Shown: positions 1 through 10,300 of the stretch, piece after piece
Layout of the letters: each line of letters begins with the position of its first letter
Position numbering within the stretch: position 1 is the first letter of the stretch
Assembly: GCA_914767715.1 (NCBI GenBank)
Contig: OU612073.1
Span: 11,346,001-11,410,000 of the forward strand
Reading direction: 5' to 3'
From: Membranipora membranacea
Taxonomy: Eukaryota; Bryozoa; Gymnolaemata; Cheilostomatida; Membraniporidae
DNA: 64,000 nt
Made by a program: the position numbers and the translations under genes
Notes under the pieces: generated by a model
The model's database searches: none
What the model saw: the letters and a program-made list of their open reading frames with translations, nothing else
Told to the model about the DNA's origin: nothing

Positions 1-611
1 CGATATCAGGGATCTTTATAAATCCCCCAATTTTTCTTGTGTTTTCTTTATTTCTTAAATTTTACTGGCTCTTGCCAATTGACAGTTCAGAACTATAAAT
101 ACAATTGGTTGATTAATTGTTTCATTTGATGGATTTGTTAGCTTGTTTCCTGTATTTTTAGCCATTTATTCATTTTTTATTTAACATTGAACATTCATAG
201 GTTAAACCAAGCAGTCCTCTAATTTCTGGATATTGTTACCTGCTCTCTTTCAACATGCATAAGACAAGACGGATTTAAAAAAAAATTACCCTCCCCCTGC
301 CAACATTGTTATACATCGAACTACATTAGTGCTCCGTTAGTTGCGATATCAGGGATCTTTATAAATCCCCCAATTTTTCTTGTGTTTTCTTTATTTCTTA
401 AATTTTACTGGCTCTTGCCAATTGACAGTTCAGAACTATAAATACAATTGGTTGATTAATTGTTTCATTTGATGGATTTGTTAGCTTGTTTCCTGTATTT
501 TTAGCCATTTATTCATTTTTTATTTAACATTGAACATTCATAGGTTAAGCCAAGCAGTCCTCTAATTTCTGGATATTGTTACCTGCTCTCTTTCAACATG
601 CATAAGACAAG
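1..611 (+). repeat. Direct duplication of upstream region and first codons of the first Shisa-like gene (period 343 bp)
   Basis: Bases 1-268 recur almost unchanged at 344-611; I see one substitution (gttaaacc versus gttaagcc). Both copies contain the start codon and codons MHKT of exon 1 of the first Shisa-like gene. In the upstream copy the match stops right after MHKT and the frame soon ends, so it is a dead exon-1 copy. The left end may continue beyond the window. The linker at about 280-343 resembles DNA upstream of the second paralogue at about 4385-4464; both end in TGCTCC, one base, TTAG, one base, TG, so it may be promoter sequence. Confidence 0.85.
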
Positions 612-2687
612 CTGGCTGAGACTTTTTATGTTGCCTATTTTATATTCTGCCGAAGACAGCATTGAGCCACAAGGTACGAATATAACAATGCACCTAATCG
701 ATGAGATTTTTACCAATTGCAAACTTAACGATTATTCAGGCGATTGGCGGTGATCTCATAGATTGGTTAGGTTGCTAAACACCCATCAATATCTTCTAAA
801 AGTCAGTACAAGCTTTCTGGTTCGATTTAACTAACTTATCTACATGGCCTGCCTGGAAATGGGTCTCAGATACCTAACCAGAATCACAACGATTATCCAG
901 ACAATTTCCTCAATATACTCTCTTTTTTTATTGCTTTGTCATCCTTATTTTGCAGAAAACCTAAACTATCAATGCCAGAATTTAGAAGAACCACCATTGA
1001 TAACTAACTGCAGCTTGTTCGTGAGCCTGGATGCAACATCCCTATCTCAAATTGATGTTGGATGCTGTTATCCTGCAGAAATAACTACTAAAACCGTGCC
1101 ACAATGTGCTTCATCAAGCCATAACTGTTTCCCAAATGAGGACTGGTATTACAAGAAAACAGAAATATCTGAAAGCAACTCAAATATTGCAGAAGTCCTA
1201 CAAGTGGCAGGGTTTAGGCCACAAAGACCTGGGTTTTCCAATAGAGGAGGTAGCAGCTCCTCTAGCAGCAGCAGATCATCTAGGAGCAGCAGTTCCTCTA
1301 GGAGCAGCAGTTCATCAAGGGGCGGCAGCACTTCTAGGAGCAGCAGTTCATCAAGGGGCGGAAGCACTTCTAGGGGTGGCAGCTCATACAGGGGAAGCAC
1401 CACATACAGGGGTGGCAGCTTAGCCAGGACCACGACCTCATCATACAGGAGAACCACCACATACAGGAGTGCCGGCTCATACAGGACCACCACTCCTTCA
1501 TACAGGAGAAGCACCCTCTACAGAAGTGCCGGCTCATACAGGATCACCACCCCATACTTGAGTTGGAGATCATACAGGGGAAGTACCCCATATCGGAGTG
1601 GCAGCTCATACAGAGCAGGCAACAAATCCAGGTAGGGTACATTAATTTCAGCTGGGATATAGTCAACAGCTCGAATAATTACTTAACCAACATTTCTTAT
1701 CCATACCTTATCAGTGTGAAAATTGGAATGGCCCATAGCTAAGTTCACTAACACGTCGAGACAATCAGAGTGGTATTATTCTTTGATGTGGTTTGGTGAT
1801 AAATGTGGTTGTGTTGGCAATTTGAGGCAAGGTCCTTCTGAAGCCGTGGCGATGATTACTATTTGTTATTCCCATTTTGATATTTATTTCCTTGAAGCTC
1901 ATTGCCAAGAAGAAATTATGGAGCCTTAGTAGGGGGCGTAGCGGGATTCTTTATGCTGGTGATTATTCTTTTGATCATATGGGTGGTCTGCCGGGTAAAG
2001 AGACAACGAGCGATGATACAATCTGCTGTCACCTATAACCCACATTCTCAAGGTTTGTCATAGTTCTCTCATAAACCAACACCAACCAAGAAAGTTTTGA
2101 AACTCTAATAAACTTTAATACTAATTTTGAGTTGAAGGTTTTGAGCCTTTCATTATCAACCATATGCGGGTCCAGGTAGGTGATAATGAAATGACAATAC
2201 CAGCAACCTTAGCTTATAAACTTGTTGCTATAACAAATCAGAAAAGGTAACTCGTAATAAAGATTTTCTTTGTAGAAGTTTCACTTTTGTTTTGGAGGAG
2301 GGGCACAATGTGGACATAATAATTTACCTGTATTACTTGACAGCCCAGAGAAGAACAAACCGCAGACCTCCAATTGCCATCCGTGGACAACCACATGACT
2401 ACCCAGTGAGACCAAGACACGCCCAAGCCAAAAACAATAACTCTACAACATCAGAATATCTGCATCATCAGAATTGGTTACAATCGCCTGGAACGCTCAA
2501 TATTCAACATTCTGTATCTGATTCCGGTTATCAACCATCTGCTCTATCATACCCCGAGTGTCATGCTATACCATACCCAGCAGCTGATGTTCAACAGTAT
2601 CCGGTATCTGCTTCCCCATATCCAGCTATGGCACGAGGCACCCCCTTCTCGATGTACCCGGGAATGATTGGTACTCAGCCTTCTTGA
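598..2687 (+). CDS. Shisa-like single-pass membrane protein, copy 1 (4 exons, 416 aa)
   Basis: Exons 598-673, 956-1631, 1898-2052 and 2344-2687 join in phases 1, 2 and 1. Exon 1 encodes a signal peptide (MHKTSWLRLFMLPILYSAED). Exon 2 encodes a short ectodomain with six cysteines in the order C, C, CC, C, C (about residues 30-90), then a long Ser/Arg-rich tract that becomes repeats of the type SYRGG/TTSYRR. Exon 3 encodes one membrane helix (GFFMLVIILLIIWVVC) followed by a basic stop-transfer segment. Exon 4 is a cytoplasmic tail rich in Pro, Tyr, Ser and Gln. Signal peptide, Cys-rich ectodomain, helix and Pro-rich tail match the layout of Shisa-type adaptors, but the cysteine spacing was not compared with a profile, so the family name is tentative. 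A tandem paralogue lies 1.9 kb downstream. The stop at 2685-2687 may be premature (see findings). Confidence 0.72.
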
Positions 2688-2957
2688 TTATCATTCACCT
2701 GCTCCACAATCATCAGCGGGTGTTTGCCGGAATCTTGCACCTCTTACTCAATGTGTCCAGCTGACACCGCACCTGCACAGGAAGGTCCAGGGGCAGCAAG
2801 CTCAGGGGAGAGTTGTAGCGGTGGGGCTGAACCCAGCAATAATAGTGGTGATATAAGTTGTACTATTAATTCAAGCAAGCGAACATGTGATTTCGTCTGC
2901 AATCCAAGTTTTTTAATCACAGTTATAAAAAGCAAAAGTGATGAGAATAGTGATTGA
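2688..2957 (+). other. In-frame open extension after the stop of copy 1, with tail homology
   Basis: The reading frame stays open for 89 codons after the TGA at 2685-2687. It contains TSYSM followed by a Gly/Ser/Glu-rich stretch, which resembles the C-terminal end of the downstream paralogue (TSYSMNP, then GGSYSGVAEPSGG). The DNA therefore looks like former or alternative tail coding sequence. It could be read by readthrough, by splicing around the stop, or not at all. No clear splice pair was found. Confidence 0.5.
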
Positions 2958-4583
2958 CAAGAAAAGTGATTGAGAATAATGACTTGATGTTGATTGGGCC
3001 TTTTATACCTGGCTTTTACCTTCAGCCTACCATTCGTTTTGATTGCAGACATAGTGAGTGGCGATGATCGGCTGATACTATAGTACCAGAATACAGCAAG
3101 AAATATAAATTAATATTACGAGAAAAATAATAGTGATGAGCAAAACTAGTACCTGAGCTGTATGGTACAGCGCATTGACATTGACTCGCAAACTTATTCA
3201 CACACCCCTCCTAAAACAGAGATTTTCTATATCTGATAGCGTTCTTCAATTACAGAAGTTTCAACAGATAATGAACAGAGAGTTAAATGTGATTGGAAAC
3301 GTCTTATTAAGAACTGTCTATTCTCCATTTTGAGTGGGGACAACCCTCCTCTGCTTAAACTCCTCTCCCCCCCCCCCTTCCATCGACAAAGGTTAAGTCA
3401 TCATAGTGTTCTCTCAAAACTATATGGGATTAATCTGGTTCATCATCCTCAAGCCCTTTCAACAGTCACATATTAACTTTATCACTATTTTACATATTAT
3501 TATACAAATATCACCTGACATTGTCCACAAGCCCATTCTGCTATCACATACAAAGTTTTCTTCCACTTACTTTAACCATAACGCTGACAAATTATTTGAT
3601 GTCGTTACCCGAAAATATAGCTATACAGCTATATCAACAATTTATATTCTTCGATAACTTAGAATAGTAGGCTTTATAATTTTGAATGGTCAAACGGCTT
3701 CATTTGTCATGAAATTTTTCCTGCACAAAAACACAGATACACTCGACAAAAATCAAATTTCTGTCACCCATATCTACTACTAAGTATTAACCATTTAAAA
3801 GATTATTTTTCAACTTATTACCGTCAACACTTCGATCCAATACCTATTTCATCACTTTTTAAGCAATACTAATTTAGTATATATGCAGCATATTTGAACA
3901 ACTAATCCACGAAATATTCTAATATGTGATGACTGTTTTTATTACTATTCATGACTGTTTTGTGGCGCATTTTAAAAATAACACATTCTTTACTCGTTGA
4001 TCTGTGATGTGATGCCATTGAAAAGATAAAAAGTAACAAAAAACTTTTCACATTCTCCTCCACTGCGATGTACAGTAACCAGAAAAAATTGAGCTTCTCG
4101 AGTTTGTTTGTTTACTTGTTCTGCTTCTTCCCTGTATGTTGCATTACTCATCACTAAACAATGTTATCGAAGTTTCACTATGAAAGCGCAGCTAATGTGA
4201 TAATAATTTCATATTTGTTGCCAAAAAATAATTTATGAGGGAGAAAAGTATGTTTCTCCTATTCCTACATGGGTGATAGATCTTATTCATGGACGGTTTT
4301 GTGATAGATGGACTGGAATGAAAACATATCCATGAGATTTATTGCTAGGTAATGTAGTTTGGATGAAAATTATTACAAAGAAAAAAACTCCTAATCCTCC
4401 CCTTCCTCCCACCCTCACTTCAGCACTGTGGTTTATATCAGTACATAAATGCTCCATTAGCTGAATCTTTTCAGTTTTAATCTTCGATCACAGCACCATC
4501 ACATTTCAGTTGTACATTGCTCATTCAAAGGATAAGTTGATCTCTGCTAGAACATCATATATCGACTTTCTACTGTTTACAAC
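2958..4583. other. Intergenic spacer between the two Shisa-like genes
   Basis: No exon with splice sites or domain similarity was seen. The stretch is AT-rich, with a C run at about 3368-3377. The last 200 bases carry the probable upstream region of the second paralogue, including the segment at 4385-4464 that resembles DNA upstream of the first copy. Confidence 0.5.
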
Positions 4584-6474
4584 ATGCATAACCAGAGCTG
4601 GCTTCTGTTTCTTATGGTGATAATTTCTGCTGAGGATCTTAAAGGTATATATATTTGTTTTGTGAATACTTTGAGATCGAAAATCTGATCAGGTCGCTCA
4701 ACATCTACCAACACAATCTAAAAATTAAGACAAACTAACATGGGGCTGTCATATAATCACAAAAAACACTTTTTGGTTTTGCTAAACTAACCATGTCTGA
4801 AGGCAATGTGTTTGGTTTGGCCAATCATAGACCTATAATATCTAACCGGAGTTGACTCAAAATTTCGAAGGATTATCACACTGGCCATGCCAATTATTTT
4901 CTTGTACTACTTTCCATTTTGTTCATTTCAGTCATATTTTACAAATAGGTTAGAGTATCAGTGCCCAAGCTTGGAAGAGCCGCCATTGTTAACAAACTGC
5001 AGCTCATCTATGAGCCTGAATGTCACCTCTCCATCTCAAGTCGAAGTTGGATGTTGCTATCCTCAGGAAACAACAAATAAAACTGTGCCGCAGTGTGCTG
5101 CATCAAGTCATGAATGTTCCACCAAAGAGAGCTGGTATTACAAGAAAATAGAAATTAATGAGAGCAACTCAAATATCGCGGAAGCCCTACTAACAAAGCC
5201 AACCAAAACCGATAATGTGACAGTCTTCAGAGAGTGGAAGCCAAGATATTCTCATTACAGGGGTGGAAGCTCATACAGGGCTGGTAGCTCATACAGGAGA
5301 ATAGGCTCATACAGAGGGGGCGGATACAGATCAGGGTAAGGGACTACGGTTTTGTTCTTGGCTAAAAACATTTCACCCAAGTTAAAAATCAACATGTCAC
5401 AAAACAATGTTATTGCCTGTCAGAATATTTGAGATTTGAGTCTGTGAATCCGTGTAATAAATCTTGTAAACTTGTATCTTCTGGTCAGCGTTTGGTATCC
5501 ATATTTTGAAGGTCATCTGGTGGCGGCAGCAGTGGTGGTGGTGGTGGTGGGACCGACATGGGACTGGTACTTGGTCTCGCAATAGGAATACCGGCAGGGC
5601 TTATGTTCATCTCCTGTCTGGCAGTTTGCTGTTGTGCGGCTCCATCTTCTTCGACAACACGAGTCGGTTAGTAGCTTTAGTCTGTCCCAGAACCGCTATA
5701 GGAATTTTAAAATATGATGCGAGCCATCAGGGTCTCCACTGCAACTGCTCGTTATGATACTCAAAATGCCACAAACGGTTTTTGGTAGTTTTTAAGCTGG
5801 TTTCCTTGGAACCATTGTTAGCCCAATCACACCAAATTCTCTCAGGTCTGTGATGTATCTTGCAATATATATATCCTTATTCATTAACATTTTTGCAAAA
5901 CTGTGAAAAGGTGAATCTCTTTAATTTTCTGGCCAATACACCTAAACACAAAATTTCTGTGAATGAAGCATTGAGTTGAACTATACAACCTGTGTATGCT
6001 AATTCTATGAGTATAGCACGTAATGTTTTTCGATATTTTACAGCCATGAGAACTACTAGGAATCAGGATGCGGTCGATCGTTCAAGTCTTAAGCCAACAT
6101 CGAGGCCGAATCCGGCGGACAAACCCAGTTCAACAGCATCCCAAGGGCAGTACCCTCAGCATCAATCATCTTCTGCACCTACAGCTCGCGTTCATTCACC
6201 TCAACATCGACAACTCAATGAAAATACTGATATTAATCACGCTGTTGCTGTTGCTCCATCCTACACCAGATGTGATGTTCCGCCTTATCCGGCAGCTGAT
6301 GTTTCGCAGAACCAGGCGTATTTTGCCCCAGGATCTGGCACCTCCTATTCAATGAATCCAGCTATACCTCATACAGCATCGACTCCTACACATGGTGGTA
6401 CAAAAAACTCAGGGGGGAGTTACAGTGGTGTAGCTGAGCCCAGCGGAGGTGCAATCGGTTTTGAGGTGAGTTGA
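4584..6474 (+). CDS. Shisa-like single-pass membrane protein, copy 2 (4 exons, 342 aa)
   Basis: Exons 4584-4644, 4954-5335, 5512-5666 and 6044-6474 join in phases 1, 2 and 1, exactly as in the upstream copy; exon 3 has the same 155-bp length. Exon 1 gives a signal peptide (MHNQSWLLFLMVIISAEDL). The ectodomain keeps the six-cysteine pattern (YQCPSLEEPPLLTNC, then GCCYP, then two more Cys). The low-complexity tract is shorter, a few SYRGG/SYRAG units, and continues as Ser/Gly into exon 3. The helix is GLVLGLAIGIPAGLMFISCL followed by AVCCC, with cysteines at the inner face that could be acylated. The tail is Pro/Gln/Ser-rich and ends in a Gly-rich stretch. An AATAAA lies at 6614-6619, 140 bp past the stop. 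A strong donor-like GTGAGT overlaps the last codons, so an additional 3' exon is possible. Confidence 0.75.
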
Positions 6475-6613
6475 ATGATTCACTGCAAGCGTGAAAATCC
6501 GACCAAAATCCCAAGATTTGACCACAATAATAACAAGAGTGCAAAATTTTCTAAATGGGCCAGCGATAATTTGGTTGCTTCATTGAGCCGCTCAAAAATA
6601 TTTTGTGTAGTTG

Positions 6614-6619
6614 AATAAA
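6614..6619 (+). terminator. Polyadenylation signal candidate, Shisa-like copy 2
   Basis: AATAAA hexamer 140 bp downstream of the stop codon, in the expected place for the 3' end of the second Shisa-like gene. No downstream GU-rich element was assessed. Confidence 0.4.
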
Positions 6620-7366
6620 TGGCTTCAAATATACGCATCAATGGATGGGAGGTCTATATTCGAAAGTGGTAATTATCCCACAATGCAACATTATCAGCAC
6701 ATTCACATGATCACTATCACCTAATTAGTTTATGTAGCCAAAGATCAACTGCACATAACAAGCAATGGAGCTCATAGATGAAGTGATTGTTGGGGAAATA
6801 TGTAGTCCCCAACTGCAAAGCCAATTAATGACACTTTGCAAGGGTAATTATCCAAAACTCCCCCTCCTACCTTTATGGTCTTGTATGGCCTCTAAATTAT
6901 TGCTTGTATCGGACTCTATGAAAGTCACCATATTGTTTAAATTTCATTTTGTTTGTAGATGTAGTGGAGTGGAAATGATGAGCTGATATTAATTTATTAC
7001 CAGTATAATAGCGGCACCAATCTGCTTAGTAGTAGTAGACAATTATGACAACTATGACAATGTGACACCATGGCAATATGACAATATGACATACAAAGTT
7101 TGAGTCAGAAATGTAAGAAGTCTGTTGATGACATCACAGTACATGAAGAAATGCAATAAAAAACAGGGCAGTTGTGAAAGCGATATTGTAAAAGATAACT
7201 GCAGCGGAGAATTACAGAAAAATGAACCTTCATATGTAAGAACTGTCAATGTTATTGTCAACTGCATATGTGATACTGTTGAATACTAGTGGAGACTTTT
7301 GGGCCTTTTGTTAGTTTGGTTATAAAGCTATGTAGACTTAGTTTACTCCTTAGTCTTGTCTATGGT
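6620..7366. other. Spacer between converging genes
   Basis: The plus-strand Shisa-like pair and the minus-strand epimerase copy A converge here. I see no coding exon. TTTATT at 6993-6998 gives a minus-strand AATAAA about 370 bp past the stop of copy A, a possible polyadenylation signal. Confidence 0.45.
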
Positions 7367-10300
7367 TTACTCTGTGGAGAACTTGTACCAAGTAGTGTGA
7401 TGATATTTCTCTCCTGGTCGCAGCACAGGGCTCGGGAAGTTGGCCTAGAAAAATATAACATTTTTTTTCCAATCACAATGTCACTTTCTATGGCAATCTG
7501 TGACTTAATTTATTTATCATTTTCAATTGTATACGGTACATATTATTATGATGAGCAGGCATTTTTTTTTCTTTTATCTGTATTTTGCTATAAGGAAACA
7601 TTGTAAATTAAGAGAAATAAATGTTCAAAGAAAGTAAATAAAAGCATGGGTGAGCCAGATAGTCTGTGACTAGAGTGGCGGCCAACCCTCCAACTGATTA
7701 CAAAAACACCACACGAACATCATGAAAAGCCCAGACAAAACATGCCCGCATGACCAGAGGCGCCCTGCCAGCCCAACTGTGAGATCGCACCCTGGCCCCG
7801 TCCACACTCCCAAAAGGTACTTGTTGAACAAGGCTATGCCATGGCTCAACAAGGACCTCTCTCCTCACTTGTTGTTGGTCTTGATAATTTTAAGTTTGTT
7901 GGATCAAGTGTTGTACTCATGGTTTGTTTTCATATTTAAAATATCTTGAATTGAATGTGATTTTAATAGAAGTTTTAAAGTTCTGTATTCAAAAAGCATT
8001 TGCAATGGCATGATTTTAAGTTATTCAAAATGACTAGGAATGTGACCCCCTGGTCCAATTCCTTTAATTATCTGCGGAGCATTTTTCTGTAGAGTCTGTA
8101 TTGGTCTTAGTTGGCTATCACTAGTGTGGCCCCAGAACCCTAATCCGTATATTAAATGAGGATAGAAAAAGCTGTAATATATGTCAATCATTGACTTTTG
8201 GTCAATGGCTGGACGGAGTGCTCGCATCATCATCAGAGTTAAATTTAATTTCTGTTTTAGGCTTTTAAAATGCTCATGGCAAGTTATGTTGGAGTCTAAC
8301 TCAATTCCTAAAAATTTGGTTGTTCCTTTTTCTATTAAAATAGAGTTCCCGAATTCGAGCTTGTAATCTTCGGGTTAAAAATTTTGTTTGGGGCTTTAAA
8401 AAGGACTTGAAAGGTTTTCTCGTAGTTTATAACAAGACGGTTGGTGATACACCATTCATTAATCAAAGGTAAATTTCTTTTCGTGACTTCAGGTTCAGTA
8501 CTAAAAATATTTGTATCATCAGCAAAAAGTATATAATTTAGATCAGGTGCTGCATTTAAAAGGTCATTAATATAAATTAAAAATAAAAGTGGCCCGAGAA
8601 CCGAACCCTGGGAAAGACCAATCTTGACTGGCAATAAACCTGACTCAATATAATTTACCAAGAGAAACTGTTTTCTGTTTAAAAGATAAAGTCGACAAGA
8701 GGGAGAGGAAAATCTGAAAAATTTCAGTTTACTGATAAGAATGCCGTGATTTATTGTATCAAAAGCTTTTGAAAAATCTAGAAACACACCCCTATCATTA
8801 AAATTGTTGTGAAGTTGTTCCATTATAATGTTGATTGCGTCAGTCGTACTGCGCTTTGAAATGATGCCAAATTGGTAATTTGTGAGTAAACTGTTGAACT
8901 CCAGATACTCTCTGATTTGCATTGAAAGGAGTTTTTCTAAAACTTTCGATGTCGAATTTAAAATTCTAGCAACCAAAAGAAAAAGGTGAATATGTCATTT
9001 GGCATTCTTTGTGGCACAATTACTTCTAGTTGCTATGATACTAAGAGAGCTGCAGTATATAAGAAAACAGTATATCATATTCAACATGTGGCCTTTCATT
9101 CAGGATTGTCTTCCCTTGGCGATGTTCTGTTTGGCCATGAAACTGAAAGGTCAAATTCAAATGCAAAAGAGTTATTGGAAGTGATCTAGCTTTTATGTAC
9201 CTTATTAGGAGCGTCAGGGTAGTTTTGAGTCTCTAGACACAGGCCTGAATACTGTTCATACTTAGCTCCGCCCTTGCCGACGCCTCCCTTAATGTAGTAA
9301 CCAGTATAGAACTGAACACCCGGCTGTGTTGTGTATGTCTCCATCACTCGGCCACCTGCTGACACCCTATATGGAAAATGAAAAGAAAATAAAAATGGTT
9401 GATTAAAACCAGGTGTCTTATCACAGGCCACATCCAAAAGCATGGGCGGCGAATTATTTGTTGAGTTAGTGGCGAGGCCGCAATATCTGCGCAAGTTTGC
9501 TCTCTGTTTGCAGGCAGGTTGGAGCACATCTGGGGTCCAACCAAACCCCAGTAGTCGATGGACTGCAGTGGGATACAGTGCTACTCATATGATGCAGAAC
9601 AATGAGTCAGTATGTCAAGTTGAAAGCTGGCTAAGTCGATACATGCATATGTGTCCAGTTACAGGTACTGCTCCACCCTAACCACAGCAGTAGTTTTTAA
9701 AAATTGAATAAAAATGTCCTTACAATGGCAACATTCTCTATCAATCAAAATCCCTGCGTCAAGTGAGTTAAATTGATAGAATTGTTGCACACTGCATAGA
9801 GGAGAAGTCATGTATTATGGTGAGTTGAGCTAACAGTTTGGTAGTTGGATTGTAGGTGAAAGGAATGGAATGAATATAGACTGGAAAGTTATTATCACTG
9901 GTAGGTCGGAAGATTGTGCAATCATGAACACAATTTCATCATTTTACATATTTGGTTACAACTGTTACAATTAGCCCTTGAAAAGCCTACTACAAAGCAA
10001 ACAGTGATAGTTAGTAGAACTAGAGCATACCTTCCAACAAGCCTTTTGCTACCTTGATCCCCTGGTACTAGGAAGTTGTGATCGTATCCCTGAAAAAATC
10101 CAAATATGCCACAAATCACCTATCATTCAACATGCAGTTTCTTACCTAGCAACAAACTTTTTATCACCAGGATTGCCAACCACATTGTAGTTGTGGTTAT
10201 AGCCCTCCTGAAATATTGTGAAGCAAGAGGGTGCACAATCTGATAGACAAAGGTATTGAACAATATCTTATCCAAGCTGATATATTGTTGGACGAAGGAA

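Noticed and set aside
1149-1514. Antisense open frame of Leu/Val/Glu-rich protein
   Set aside because: It is the reverse frame of the Ser/Arg-rich repeat of the Shisa-like exon; no splice sites or start context.
9186-9527. Long minus-strand open frame starting upstream of epimerase exon 7
   Set aside because: Only 9366-9201 is exon; the rest reads through the intron 5' of a clear acceptor and past a clear donor.
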